Shown here one piece after another: positions 1-13,159 of a stretch of DNA of 64,000 nt (its first letter is position 1; every line of letters starts with the position of its first letter). Under the pieces are notes generated by a model that was not told the DNA's origin, searched no databases, and saw only the letters and a program-made list of their open reading frames with translations. Origin of the DNA: Diadema setosum (Eukaryota; Echinodermata; Echinoidea; Diadematoida; Diadematidae); NCBI GenBank assembly GCA_033980235.1, contig CM067069.1:2093255-2157254 (forward strand), read 5' to 3'. The translations under genes and the position numbers were made by a program.

Positions 1-555
1 TAAAGATATTGACTATATTGACTTATCAAAATGCTAATGAGATGTAATATCAGTAATCTTTCCCGAGTGACTGACAGCATTATCATATACTCCGCAATCA
101 AAATGCTAAAATTACCACAACACACAGGATTCCCTTCATTCCAAAAAATAAAAAGTACTCCCACATCAGCATTTCTACATGAAATGAAATAAGCTTTGCT
201 TATCCCTGCACAGGGTCAAAATATGCAGAAAATCATCTGAAATTGTAATTCACCTGAATTGTACTTTGGACACTGTATAACAGTTCATTCAAGCAGCACT
301 TTCATTATTAAGTCCCACTGGAATACTCTCCTCAATTGCCATCATTTAATCCTTGAAACAGCCAAGATTCTCATGTCTCCCTTTTAAAACTGTTCTTTTT
401 GATGGTCATGATTTCAACATTTCCATACCACATTAGTGTGAGCCAGACTCACACTAGTACTGGGGCATGATTACAAATACCAAAGTACAGAGCATATGAT
501 GCTAATCTTACTCTGAATTTTCCTGCATAAGATCGCTTCCTAGAAAAATGTCAAG
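1..555. other. downstream flank of the class V aminotransferase gene
   Basis: No coding exon is recognisable here. It follows the stop codon of the minus-strand aminotransferase gene and probably holds its 3' UTR. An ATTAAA-type polyadenylation hexamer lies on the minus strand at 346-351, about 205 bases past the stop. That is a weak cue only. Confidence 0.4.
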
Positions 556-1313
556 CTACACATCAACGTCAAGAACTTTGATGACTACGTCTCGCAGCTT
601 GTAGTACTCCTCTTTGTAGTTGTACACGTGGGAACTGATGCGAGCAAACAGTCGACTGCCCTCGTTGGTGACCGCCACCCCAGCGCCGGCTTGGGCGAGG
701 TCATAAATCAGGTTGTAATTGCCGTTCTCACATCGATACTCGGCCAGCTTGGGCGTGTCCGGCAGGACGATGAGGAGCATGTTTGGTGCCCTCAGGGACT
801 CCTCCCGTAGAATCACTCTCGTCTTCCATGCTGAAGCTAGCATGTCCGCTGCCCATGTCACAAGTTCGGTGTTGTAGGCACTTATGCGCTCCTGTATTTT
901 CATTTTTTTTTTTTTGTGATTGCAGAGATAGAAGAGAGAGATGAGAGCTCATCAAACAACATGACACTGATTCTAACTGACAGGAATGACAAGAATTTCT
1001 GTAAGATGTGGAGACACTTAAAAGTGAAAAAGGAACCATTAATTAAATCTATGCAAATACCAGGACAACCATAAAATATATAGAGTGTTCAAAATGTATG
1101 CTACTTGTATACTTATTTCCGCATGGCATTTTTTTATCCTGCAATAATCATTGGAGTTTCAGTTTAATTCTGATAAACTATAGATATATCACTTGCATAT
1201 CAAATCATAAGATGATCTGATTTTTTTAATCTCCTTTTGTGCAGATTATCCCTCTCCCAAAAATACTGATATAGGTTACAGGAAAGTATCGTAAATGTTG
1301 ATATTTTTGAGCA

Positions 1314-1378
<65 letters not shown>

Positions 1379-3331
1379 CATCATCATCATCATCATTATT
1401 ATTATCATCATTATTATTTTTGCACTGGGTAGCCTGTGAGTGGCTCAAAAACATATGCAGGTTCTCAAATTCGCACTGTGCATTATTGCTCTAATACTTG
1501 TATGTCTTCTTCCAATTATTAACAGAAAAGATCACGTAGATATTTTCACATGATATAGAATTTGTGCCAGCCAAAGTTAGTACGAATAACGGTATGTAAA
1601 AAGTATTACCACCAATATTTCTGGATTTACAGAAGCCAATTTGTAATCTATTTTTATCAGGTTAAAAACAAACACCTACCAGACCCCCAAGAGATTTGTG
1701 GAAGGTGACAGCAGTAGCTGCCGAGTAGTAAGGCGTGTTGTCCCGTGTTCCAATGTAGTGGAATCGCTCACAGAGTTCCTCTGCGAAGGTAGAGTGTGAG
1801 GATATGGCGGTGCGTATCCAGGACTGGTGCTTCGGATGGACGTAGAACAAGGCACAGCCACGGGCGGCAAACAACCACTTGTGAAGATTACCTTTACAGA
1901 AAGAGATAGCAGAGCAAGCAGTCCTTGTCATCACTCTTTCCAATTTGAATGCATGGTTGCCACTAAAATCACTAATGGAGTCTTTTGTTTGAAAACACTT
2001 GAATCATGTTTAGGTATGATTTAGATGAAATGTAAACTATTCCGCTCATGTGATTTTACTCAATCCATTCAAGCCAATATATACATGGTGTAGAATCTGA
2101 CCTTAACCCGTTGAGGACAAGTCCCGAGCATACTCGGGCAGGTGTCTATGAGAAATGAGTGTTGTAGCAAAATCAGTCCGTCCTCAATGGGTTAAGATGT
2201 AAAAATTAATTAAAATTGAAGAGCTTATATTCAGTAGGTATTAGGGTGATTACTGGCCATACACCCCCCGTTGCTCTGTGATTGCGCGGGGTTGGAGAGG
2301 CGCAAGGAACTAGGCTTACCCGTCATGGCTAGCATGCTGGCATATGAACAACCAAGCAGCAGCCAAATAGCATATACATGTAAGTAAAATAAGAGTCTGG
2401 ACTCCCATAGAGGATCAGAAAGTCTGCCCTCTTAAAGATTGTTACTTGAGCGCATAGAGCACATGTGCAGAGTGAAGTCCACCATTACTAGTAAGTGGGT
2501 AACATGTGTGGCTTCTTGTGACCACAGACATTACTGTATACACCAAATATTTCACAAGGTCTGTATTTTCGTGAATTTCGCGTGTCAGCTGCTATTCGCG
2601 AAATTAAAGATGCGAAAAAATGTTGACTCTGATCTTGATATGAATGTGACACACATGTATACATTGCTCCATTTAGTACAGGACTCCATGATCGCGAATT
2701 TAACCACTCGCGAAATTGTTGGAAAGTCTTGATTTGTGAAAATTTAGACTCATTAAATACATTATGGTGTATACAGTACTCTATAGTTTGCCTTCTATAG
2801 GCAGTGAGAAAAATCTCTTTGATTACAATGTAGAATGCACTCATACCAAAGTAAAAGTCGGCTTCAATCTTCTCCAGATTGAGGGGGATTTGCCCGGGGC
2901 AGTGAGCACCGTCCACGACCGAAAGCGCACCGTGACGACGACAGAGGGCGATTAGCTCCTTGAGAGGCATCCTGATTGCTGACGCACTGGTGATGTGATC
3001 CAGCATGGCCATCTTGATTCTGGGATTTTCTTCTAGCGCCCTCGCGTGGCGGTCAATAATCTCCTCTGATGTTGTCTCAAAGGGTATCTCAATTTTCACA
3101 ACACTGACCCCTGAAACAAAGGAACAGATAAACCAATAAACAACAAGCACTGAAAGTAAAGTAAGATAAACAATAACTATTGGTCATGAAAGCACTTACA
3201 TACATCTCCTTACAAAAGCTCTTATTGCAAACACATTTACATGGTCCCCAGCCCCCATATAACTCTTGATTTGACTGTTAGAGTAAATATTTGAGAGAAG
3301 TATGCACTTCAGATTCAGTTTGGTTACCAAG

Positions 3332-3380
<49 letters not shown>

Positions 3381-6300
3381 ACAATCATATATTGGCATGG
3401 GGCTAATTACCCAAGACAACTCTTTCGTTATCAACAACTCTTCTTTCATTGAAGACATGTCATCCATTCTGTAAACCTATCATGTGTACACAAATAGCAT
3501 TTACTGAAATAGAAATGCCCTTGCAAATGCAAGGGGGAGGATATTCTTAACTACTAGTATATAAAATTCACTGATATTCATTGCAACAATAGCACATACA
3601 ATGTCTTTTAATGTTTTCCACTGAAAAATTTAATACACACTTGGTACCTTTGAATTAAGTCAAAACGCACCTGCGGCTATCGCCTCATATCAGGTGTGAA
3701 AGACTGTTCCAAAGGTACCTTGAATGGGTAATTTGTATCCTAATTGATGCCCCCAATCCACAGAGATTTCTTCTCATCGGTCACTCTTCGGAGGCAAAGT
3801 TTGTTGTTTCCAGTCACCTACCGAAGTATACTGATCGCAGCCTGATGAATCAGACTTGTTTTGGTTGACTATCGGGTCAGTGTCAAACATGTCATGTGTG
3901 GTCCACACCAGACAATCTTGCCTCAACGAATTACCCTGGCGTGTCTGACACTGATCTGATGGGCGACTAACACAAGTCGAAGTCATCAGACTGCAGCCCG
4001 ATAACGTCGGTGGGTGGCCTGAAGCAACAAACTTTCCTTCTCATGAGTGATAGATGAGAAAAAAATTTCTGTGGAATGGGGTATTATTAATACATTTCCA
4101 TCATTCTAAATTGCACTGTGACATGTGATTTCTTCTACCTGGCTGCAGATTGATGATCATATTTACAGCTTTCAGCACAGCCCCATATGTGTGGTTTGAA
4201 ACCAAGATTTGGTCACCAGCTTGGAACTTGAAAGACTTGATGATGCAGTTAGTGGCTGCATGGGTGGAAATATAAAAAAAAAAAAAAAATTGTTTGACTC
4301 TAGAGATCTAACTTCACACCATGTGCAAATTAATTTTCATGAATAGTAAAAAGTGAAATGAACCAACTAAACTATTCGAACAAACAAACAAACAAACAAA
4401 TGAAATTTTCCATAAATTGGACATGAACTACATGAGTAATGATAATCTTAGGAAAAAAAGGGAACAGATATCCTTCACAATCATAATACGCATGCTACAG
4501 TGTGGCAATGACATCATTATCACCAAATTTGATTTGGGTCTCATGTGAGAGAGGTCAATCTCACTATTGATCAAAGACATATATAAAAGATTCCCCGCTC
4601 TTTTCATTTCAGGTGACTGCCTGGCTGCATAGTACCGTAAAAACACAATATTTTCGTGGCATGAAATTTTGGCATATTGAAGTTGACTGCCTTATTAGCA
4701 GCATGAAATTTTTGTGAGTTGCCTCCAACATTCAATGCAAATAGTGAAAAAAGATCTTTTAATAGCGTGCATTTTAATTTCGCAAAACTCGGCTCTTGTG
4801 AAATTTGCAAAATTAACATGCACTCGGAACATTCCTCGTTTTACAGTAATACCTACAGTATACAATATACCACATCCTTTCACTTGGTGCCTTTTAGGGG
4901 AAAAAAAATGTTCTTGTTACGAGTCTAGTATGACTCAGATTTTGAACTGTGCCCTGCTTTTCTGTCTTTCACTGTTGGGGTAGCTTTCCCTAAACTTGTT
5001 ACTTACGGGAACCTGGTATACCAGGTTCCCAAAATTAAGACAAGAGTGCCTGCTTTCTTGGCCTAAATTCATATTTCTTGCGTTATAATGCCCGGAAAAA
5101 AATGTGTTTGATAAAAAGATAAGAGTTTATTCTATCAGCATTTGTTCTCTTGCTGTTGGAAAATGCTTATATCACAGCAATATTTACCTTTTTTCTGATT
5201 TAGTTTGTGCTTGTTCTTCTATAAAACTTGTATGAAAATGAACATAGCGATCAAAGCCGAGCTCAGTAGATTTCTGTGTTTACTGACCCTAGACACCCCA
5301 TTCATTCAGGTGCCAGGTTTTGTTTAGAACAAAAGAGTTTTTTAGCCCATCAGCACACGCTCTATTGATACCTCACATAAGATCGATATTTCCTTTGTTC
5401 GATGGCACATGTAGCTGACCGTGGAAAGGGGGATACATGCACAGCTTGACTGCTTTTGCACAGGTGGATTACCAACCTGTCCGTTCTCTTGTCGACAGGC
5501 AAAAAGAATCTTGTTTGAGGGTCATTAAAGGCACTCAGAGAATTCAATTGCAGATGTAATGGATTAACAAGAAATACATGGTAGCATCCATTGCAATGTC
5601 TACAGGATAATCACTGCTGGGTACATCCTTAATACCTGTTGTGACGTTTTCGACCAGCACTAGGTTTTCTGGTTTGGCGCCGACAAAATCTGCCACGCAT
5701 TCCGCGGCCTCTCTGTACCTGGCAAGTCTTGTGAAGCGATACCATTCTTCTGGATTGGCCTCCCGCTCTCTCATCAATCTGTAAAAATGAGCGACGTAAA
5801 CAACAATCCCCTAAAAGATGAAGAAAGGAGTACCCCCCCCCCCCCATACACAGCATACCTACTGAGAAAACAGGATTACAGGGGTACAGCAAACCTGGAT
5901 ACGATGGAATCAATGATAGTACTGTCCCAACATTTTGACACACGCAATGTCATTACATCCACACTGGTAGTGGATAAATTCTGCAATTAACTAAAAAAAC
6001 ACTGCTTAGTCTGAGGAGCTAGAGCACAAATGTTGTTACTTTTGACAAACACTGTGCATTTGTCAATTTCAGACCAGTAAATGATACAAACTATAATGAT
6101 TCATTGTTTCTCCAATTACAAGTCATGTTTGCATTAGCTTGCTTTTGACTTCTTGGTAAAATTAGCATCATTCACTAAAACAAATAAAAAACAAAGTAAA
6201 AACAGTTAAGGCATCTACAAGTGAAAGTGCTTGGCAATGCATGAGTCATCATATTAGAACTTGCAGCTGATGCAAACTGGATTTACTATTAAATACAGGA

Positions 6301-9024
6301 CAAAATTCTTTGAGGATGGGTTGTTTCATGATTCTATCTGTGTTCTCTGAAAGTAATGTGCACTACAGTCACTTATTTACGTGGCACATGTTAGGTCTAA
6401 TGGTAGAGGCAGTCACTATGTACGTGTGTTTAGCTGGTACAAAGTTTTGTTAAATCATCATTATGAAGGTCAATGCAGCACAAGACCATAAAATTTAGAG
6501 TGACAGAGGTTTAGATGGTTTTTTTTTTTTCCAAAAGGTGGCTATTTTCTTTCTACTGCTTTGTATTTGGGATAATCTTGCCAGTTAGCATAAACTTCTT
6601 TCGATTCTGTTGGTATATTTGTGACCCGCGACAACGGTTTCAGGCAAAAGTCGCAAGAGCAAATTTCCTCCTAGGCGGGGTACAAAGATTTTGACCATTA
6701 TTTTTGTCGATTTGGGTTTTCTGCAGAAATCGAATCTTTGATATGTTTTCTACCTCTACACTAAATTTCATAGCATAAGACTAAGTTTTTCCTATCGAAA
6801 ATGGAATTTTAAGCACCCTATGTTGGATCGCACTCGTCAGTTTCGAGCTTCTTTCGAACGCCGCGCCAATATCCTCAGCGTTGCTATGGCGCAGGGTCTC
6901 GTATGCGATTGGCTGGTGCGTCGCATACATTTACATAATTCGGCTTTCGGAGACACCAGTTGCAGCGTTTGGGGAATGCTTTGTCCACGCGTGCACGATT
7001 ATCGGTACATGCTCCATTGTTCTTGCTATACTGGTTTATATACGCTCGCTCTGTAGTGCGTGCTCTTCGTTTGGCTTTCTATCCAAACTATTCTACTGCA
7101 ATGTTCGACAACGGAAGTGAAACAAAAATCATGTAGCATGACATAATCGTGTGAAAAGAAAACTAAATATTCTCAAATTTGTCTACTTGTACATGTAGTA
7201 AAAATTATGACAGCAGCAGACTGACTCAATGGAAAGTAGATGAGAGGAAAGGAGCGGTCACATGTGACCAATTATATATTCAAATACTACACGTCAAGAT
7301 CTCACCGAACTAACGAGTCGTGTTTGTTTGTTTGTTTGTTTGTTTGTTTGTTTGTTTTGATTTAATCAGCACCACCGAACAAAGCAATATATCCATGTCT
7401 TGTAGGCAAAACAAACAGGAAGCGTGACCCTTGTCAGCACTAGCAATTTTCTGCTTTTAAAAGGCACCACAATGAAAACGCGATTTGTAAATGTGTGGAT
7501 TCGCCACCTCTCCTGTTACATGCACATGGCCATTTAATTGAATGTGGATGCCAATGCATATAACGTGAAATGCGTGCACCATACACATGTACATTGTACA
7601 TACTACCATACGTGCAATTATCGTATTCGCCATCTTGAAAGACGTAATGGTAAACAAACCCGAGCGAAATGCATTGTTTATCGGCTCCATACGCTGAGCT
7701 CCATGGAAGGTGCCCGGGAAATTTGACTCTCTCAGTGAGCCAATCAGAAGGCGATGTGGTTGCTAGAGGCGGAGCTTAACATCGATTGGCACCATCGTAC
7801 GGATGGGTGATTCTCCCCTCGCATCACCGCTCGGACATTGTCTTTGAGAAAGAGGTGAATCTTCAAAGCCTGTTTTCTGGCAATTTTGTCTGGCTAACAA
7901 CTTAAAAAGTGCATTTTATTTCTCTTTCTATGCCCACTTATGGTGCCGAAGAATACAAGTGTTTTATATCAATGCAAAGCTTAGGAAATGGGGAATGAGA
8001 TTCAGTGAAAAAATGAATTTTCAAAATTCCCGACTTTTGCCTGACACCGTTGTCGCCGGTCACATTTCATCAACATCCTCTTCTCCAATCATTTCCTATT
8101 TTCTATACCCTTGTGCCACTCTACAATTTCCTGTAAACCCAAGTCATATCCTCTCAATCTTATTCCCCTTTTTATTATCCTGAGCTTTCTTCAACCCACC
8201 ACCTTTCCCCCAACATACGGTGTAATGCAATGCCATGCATGAACAGTCTTTACAACCACGAAAGTCACATGGTTCAAAGCCCTGTTTTGACAGACCTTAC
8301 ACAACAACATACAGAGAACAAAATTCCATGCCTCGGGCAATAAACTGCAGGAGAGAGTGAGGGGTTCTTTTTTTCACAGACACACACCAAAAACCTTCCC
8401 CCGATAGGCTGCCGTATTAAATACCTGTTCATGCGCGAAGGAGATGTGGTTACAATCCATGCACATGATTGGTGAGCGGTGCCACTCTGTTTGGAATATT
8501 GCACATGCATGTTGAGTTCATCAAAGGAATGTTACTGCGAGAATGTAACAGAAGAGTTGTTGGGGTAGTGTTGGGGTAGTTACTCTAGCTGGCTAGGGTA
8601 GGATTTGGTTTAATTTAGCGTGACAACGTCAGAACAATATTTTGGGTGGACAAAAAAAGATTGCCTGGACATTGTGCTGTATAAACTCTGATTTGAAAGG
8701 CTCAGTTGAAATGGGGCTTTAGATAATTCCCTGATCACGCTGTTCTTCTTGCAATTAAGCAATTAATGAATGAATCTGATTTGAGATTTCTGGTAAATTT
8801 TGTTTCACTCTTTCAAACCACAAAGTATGTTACCTTTGCTGAGCATCAAACACTTGTCTTGGCACTGCTCCATATGAGCCGTTGTTGAGGTAAACAACGG
8901 ACGGGGCAAGGAGGAATTCCTGGTCCCGCAGATCCTTGCCCAGGGCTGGTGGTGTCGGCTCCTTTCCATGGGCATCTGCGGTCTCTGTTGCCACAGCAAC
9001 AGGAAAGGTAGATGCTGCAGCCAT
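556..9024 (-). CDS. PLP-dependent class V aminotransferase, isopenicillin-N-epimerase-like (6 exons, 420 aa)
   Basis: Coding exons in transcript order are 9024-8834, 5778-5636, 4255-4139, 3110-2847, 1891-1680 and 891-556. They total 1263 nt. All introns are GT-AG and all phases agree. The chosen ATG (9024) has A at -3 and G at +4; an in-frame ATG exists upstream at 9189. The protein opens with YLNNGSYGAVPRQV (about 45-58), the N-terminal motif of isopenicillin-N-epimerase-like enzymes. VVDGAH (215-220) supplies the Asp (217) that contacts the pyridine nitrogen. GNLHKW (239-244) holds the PLP Schiff-base Lys243. The C-terminal small domain ends in an Asp-Val tail. No signal peptide or membrane segment is seen, so a cytosolic enzyme is likely. 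Length fits the family (about 400-430). The substrate is unknown: animal members are usually named after the bacterial epimerase without proof of that activity, and cysteine-desulfurase-like chemistry is an alternative. Confidence 0.9.
1312..1412. repeat. TTA/TCA trinucleotide microsatellite
   Basis: A long ATT/TTA run grades into ATC/TCA repeats in the last intron of the aminotransferase gene. The asparagine- or isoleucine-only reading frames here are artefacts of the repeat. Confidence 0.95.
2107..2191. mobile_element. 85-bp TTAA-flanked MITE, copy 1
   Basis: TTAA at 2103-2106 and 2192-2195 flanks an 85-bp element with terminal inverted repeats CCCGTTGAGGAC / GTCCTCAATGGG. An internal palindrome CCCGAGCATACTCGGG is present. 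TTAA target duplication points to piggyBac-type mobilisation. Related copies lie at 9873, 33820 and 48756. Confidence 0.8.
2532..2779. mobile_element. MITE with ACTGTATACACCA inverted ends
   Basis: The left end ACTGTATACACCA is matched by TGGTGTATACAGT on the right. The interior is rich in TTCGCGAAAT-type motifs, as in the related elements at 50566 and 55684. It lies in intron 4 of the aminotransferase gene, just before exon 4 in genomic order. Confidence 0.6.
3337..3377. repeat. poly(A) tract
   Basis: About 40 consecutive A on the plus strand inside an intron. It could be the tail of a retroposed sequence or a plain homopolymer; no retroelement body was recognised next to it. Confidence 0.9.
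3751..4081. mobile_element. MITE with long (about 75 bp) inverted ends
   Basis: The left end CCCCAATCCACAGAGATTTC and the right end (reverse complement CCCCATTCCACAGAAATTTT) continue as imperfect inverted repeats through AAAGTTTGTTG and CACC.ACCGA. It lies in an aminotransferase intron, ending 58 bp from exon 3. Confidence 0.65.
5007..5030. repeat. 24-bp perfect palindrome
   Basis: GGGAACCTGG, then TATA, then CCAGGTTCCC. A related GGAACCTGGTATACCAGG stretch occurs near 10453, so this is probably the core of a small dispersed element rather than a regulatory site. Confidence 0.7.
6620..8064. mobile_element. 1.4-kb non-autonomous DNA transposon with about 34-bp inverted ends
   Basis: The left end starts TGTGACCCGCGACAACGG and continues CAGGCAAAAGTCG. 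The right end is its inverted copy, ending CCGGTCACA, with only a few mismatches over about 34 bp. No transposase-like reading frame was recognised inside. The interior has a (GTTT)n run at 7321-7360. No clear target duplication was seen. It fills much of intron 1 of the aminotransferase gene. Confidence 0.7.
8275..8722. mobile_element. about 450-bp inverted-end element, copy 1
   Basis: It opens AAAGCCCTGTTTTGACAG and closes GTTGAAATGGGGCTTTA, forming inverted ends. A clearly homologous copy sits at 45512-45996 in NDOR1 intron 3; the two share the interior GTTCATGCGC and CAATCCATGCA segments. Confidence 0.7.
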
Positions 9025-9442
9025 TATTGCAGTGTGGTGCTTCTGCAAGATTTCTTCTCCTACAGATGAGTAGACAGTATGGAGCAAGAGAAAATCCTCT
9101 GTAAGACCATCTTTACGAGATCCTCTAGTATTATGACAATACACAAATGTTGTACAGAAAACAATGTCTGATGGCAGTTTGATCCACATTCTGTCACATG
9201 TTTGCTAAACTTTATGAATGGAGTGCACAGTTCATGTGAAGTCACGCAGTGGAGTGACAAGTGCATGTTTCACTACATTGATTTCTACATAACATTTATT
9301 TTCTACATGTATTGAGGTAGATCACATCTCAGTAACATTACAACCATAAAGGATTCCATTGTTAAGGACATCAGAAATCCCCAAAGTTTTAATTGTTGAT
9401 CAACACAAATCTGCAAATGAACAGTGAATACCTCGACCTGGC

Positions 9443-9784
9443 TATAGACCCATTCGGGTTCGTTGAGGGCAGCAGACAATTTGTGGCACTGGGCGCGGCC
9501 ATAAGCTCATTTTGCGGTGTCCCAGCCGACTCCCCCCCCCCCTCTCCCCCACCCCACGGGCAACATGTTTATCGCGCACTTGTAACAAAGGTTCGCGCAC
9601 TAAGCAAGCATTCGCGCACTCAGTACGAGACGCCTATTGGCTAAAACAACCATGCATTTAAAGTTTTTCATTCCGTGCGCGTGAGAGGGGTGGGGAGAGA
9701 GGAGGGGGGGTCGGCTGAGACACCGCAGTAATGGCGCTGCCCATGCCAAAAATACACATAGCGCGTCACAGAATCGGTCTATAC
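9443..9784. mobile_element. inverted-end element with C-run/G-run arms
   Basis: TATAGACC at the left and GGTCTATA at the right bound nested inverted arms. These include GCGGTGTCCCAGCCGACTCC and its inverse GGTCGGCTGAGACACCGC. It lies about 420 bp upstream of the aminotransferase start codon, so it could affect that promoter. Confidence 0.6.
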
Positions 9785-9872
9785 ACTTTCTCAAAGAGAC
9801 AGACATGCCAGTGGTTCTAGCAGTGCATCAATTTCAAATGAAAGTTATAGCTTCATAATTGTTCAGTTTTAA

Positions 9873-9957
9873 CCCGTTGAGGACGGTTTGATTTTGCTAG
9901 AACATGCATTTCCCATGGACGCTTGCCCAAGTATACTCGGGACTCGTCCTCAACAGG
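9873..9957. mobile_element. 85-bp TTAA-flanked MITE, copy 2
   Basis: TTAA at 9869-9872 and 9958-9961. The ends are CCCGTTGAGGAC and GTCCTCAACAGG. Same family as 2107-2191, in the opposite internal orientation. Confidence 0.8.
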
Positions 9958-9995
9958 TTAATAGAATGGACAGCATTATAGATTTGAATTTTGTG

Positions 9996-10700
9996 GCATA
10001 CTCGTGAAATAGGCCCCACCACTGCATGTCCGTACTAATACTACAGCGGCTCGCCTGTTTATACTCGTGACTCCCTAATGTCCCTCGACTAATTTTACAG
10101 CCAATTTAATCATAAATACAACCCTAACCTAACCCTAAATCCTAACCCTATTAAACCTACCCGTGCTTGCTAACGAATGGGTGCACGCGCACTGCGGTGG
10201 GGCCAATTTTATGATTTTGCGGATTCTGTTTTTCCTTTCTTACATTTATTATGACCACAAAGAATTGCAAGAAACAATTTTAAGCCGTTCCTTACAGGAC
10301 CCTGGTAGAGGTCTATAGGCCTACTAACCCTGGGGCGTTCCTTGTAGTTGTACATATATAGTTATACTGTGGCTTTGCGTTCGGCGTTCAGGCTGTTTTG
10401 CAGGATTACCAGGTTCCCGTGGGAGCAATGAACTGATATTATATGTCTACTGGAACCTGGTATACCAGGCTCTGTGAGGCATACTTGTGAAATAGGCCCC
10501 ACCACTGCGTGTCTGTTCTGATACTACAGCGGCTCGCCTATTTATACTCTTGAATTAAGCCCCACCGTGTGGCGTTCATCGGTACCGGTAGTATAAGCAC
10601 GGCGATGGGGCCTTCTTCCACAGTATAATACTCATGAATCCAGCCCCACCAAACGGCGTTTTCGTTTACGCGAGTGTGACAGAGCGAGTGGATCAATCCT
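9996..10700. repeat. cluster of GGCCCCACC inverted-end repeats
   Basis: A first element runs from AATAGGCCCCACCACTGC to GCACTGCGGTGGGGCC (about 10003-10201) and includes a CCCTAA-rich stretch at 10121-10152. A second related copy starts near 10488. A third, degenerate copy lies at about 11700-11850. No gene was seen. Confidence 0.5.
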
Positions 10701-13155
10701 GTGTCATACATGCACCACAAATTGATGATATTGAATATCAGTCATTTGAAAGGATGACATTTAATTTTACAGCATATAGTTAGTGCATCAATACTGCAGC
10801 CGCCATATTATTATTGGCTCTATTGTATACAAGGTGATCATTCAGCAGAAAACTGTCTTCTCCTTTGCAAACCATAATATTAAGGGATACAAAGAGATTG
10901 TTGAGTTCACAAACCACAATATAAAGAAATACAAAGAAGATGTTCAGTCTTTGGAAATTTGTGGAAAGTTTCGGCTGTTTCCCCAGTACAAACGGTTACT
11001 ATTAAATATATAAGAAATGTCGAGTCTGGGGAAACTTATGGAAAGTTTTGGGAAGGGTGCTAGTCCCAGAGAGGAGGGAGAAGCACCACACATACATGGG
11101 ATTTTCCATCATGACCAGCCAGGTGGTAGTGGACAGTCGCTAAGACAAAGTAGAGTGTAGTCTAGTGGTCAGCCTGATGGTCACTTTTGAACAGGCATGA
11201 TCATGGCCTAAAGCCATGTAACCGACAACTGATTGGAGAATGGTTTGCATAAATTATCAAGGGGTGGAGCACGTAAATGCTGGATGGCATTATGTTGTTG
11301 TTAGGTGTTGCTAGGTGGTGCTAGACAAAATTTTCCATAGCACCATGTGCTGCACCCTCAGAATCATTATAAATAGAATGATTTGGTCTTTGAAGTTAAT
11401 TGATTCGAGCATTCATGTATTCATCGGTCACTCAGAGAGTGGGAGATACCCACTCTCATATACCGCACCAGAAGTCTGAAGACTTGTGAACTTCATCTAC
11501 AAAAGTGTCATCGTGTGGTTGTTGAGCGTGAAAGGTATGCCAGTGTCAGTGACAGTGTGCTGAGAATGCGGCATTGCTGAAAACCATCCATGGTTACAGC
11601 GAGATTGATACAACGGCGGGGCCGATTTCCACAGCATTGCATCTTTCGTCCTCCCTTTCTCCCATTTTTTCTTTGGTCTTCAACTTTTTATTCTCGGAAG
11701 GACTCTCTAATGTCCCTCGACTAATTTAACGGCCAATTTACCAGGGGTAACCATAGTAAAATACAACCCTAACCTAACCTTGATTGCTATAAACGCACAG
11801 GTGCATGTCCATTACTGCTGCAGTGGGGCCAATGAATGTCACGATTTTCCCCTAAAAGGGATCATATACAGTAATAATATGACAGTATGAACGTCATTAG
11901 TAGCCAGAAATAAAATGTGCGCATCCGGTATTACCATGCTGTCCAGTTATACCAATTACCACGGTACTGTACCTGTAGCTGCGTATAAACTGTCACTATA
12001 CGTTACACAGATCAGTGTCACTACTCTGTCAGACTCAGGTCAGTGTTCTTAAGATTCTTCATCAGCAGCAGCACCATGCACGTCCAGACATCATCAAAAT
12101 TCTTTGTGACTGTCATACAATCGGCCATCGTTTTGGGGAAGAATCCCAGTGTTTCTAGGTCTACTATTACACTTAACCCGGGTTTAACTGGCTAACCTTT
12201 GTAATTGTAAATTAAACACAACTTGCCATGCTCTGTGTCCCTACTTCATGCACCCACCCACTCTCAAGCTCCCCGGGCCCGACCCCCACGCGTGGAGGCT
12301 GCAAGCCGCCGCCGCCGCCCGGAACGTTGCACTGTCTTGTGGAGGGTGGTAACGCCTTAGGTAGCTTAGCCCGCTCGCGGACCAGACGCTGTGCTGTGCA
12401 AAGCATACAGCGACTTACAAATGTGTAGCCTGACCAGACCGAATTACCTAAACTAGTAAGTTAGCTCAGCTTTCCGTCTGCCAACGGATCCAACACTGCA
12501 TCCATTCAAAAGTTGTCATTGTCAAGGCGATTGTCTCCCTCATTATTATGGTTACTTGACACACTTCATGAACTTAGATTATCACTTACCAGTGTAGTAG
12601 CGCTAACTTGATAGTGTTGGTTCGCATCCACAACACATGAACAACACATCATACGAACCTGCCTAGACCTACCTGCTAATCTGTTCCGAAACTCTGCATG
12701 CATCGAAAACTAGGTCGGCTTGACCGCTTGCGGATCGTATTAAAATACCAGTAGGCCTCCTCCGGTCAGACCCCCTCCCCCCCCCCCCCCACCCCCACCC
12801 CCACCCCCAATCTAATCCCCTGGGGGTGTTCCACGAAAAAAAAAAAAAAAACAGCAAGAAAAACAAAACAAAACTAAAACATTATGGCATGTCACTGGTT
12901 TCCCTGTTCAGTTCATTAGCCTTATCACCACTTCAAATTACAAATGTACCATCAACAGATCAATATTGACAGAATGATTCCATTATTTTATCTTGTATTA
13001 CATAGGCCTATATAGCTACATGAAAAAAAAAGTTTCAAAAATCCTCATATTAACTAGAAAGATGAACAAAATTGAAGACACACACGTACAGCATACCATC
13101 ATTTCTAGTCAACCTTAACTTTTAATTTCGACTTAAATTCTTCATGTCACGCATG
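10700..13155. other. intergenic stretch without a recognised gene
   Basis: Apart from the degenerate repeat copy near 11700-11850, a C-run at 12772-12810 and a poly(A) tract near 12836-12851, no exon, RNA gene or element could be supported. A GC-richer patch at 12225-12400 encodes only proline-rich low-complexity frames. Confidence 0.5.
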
Positions 13156-13159
13156 CACC

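Noticed and set aside
12076..12195. Short ATG frame that might be a first exon
   Set aside because: Only about 39 codons, no recognisable family, no convincing donor, and nothing downstream in frame.
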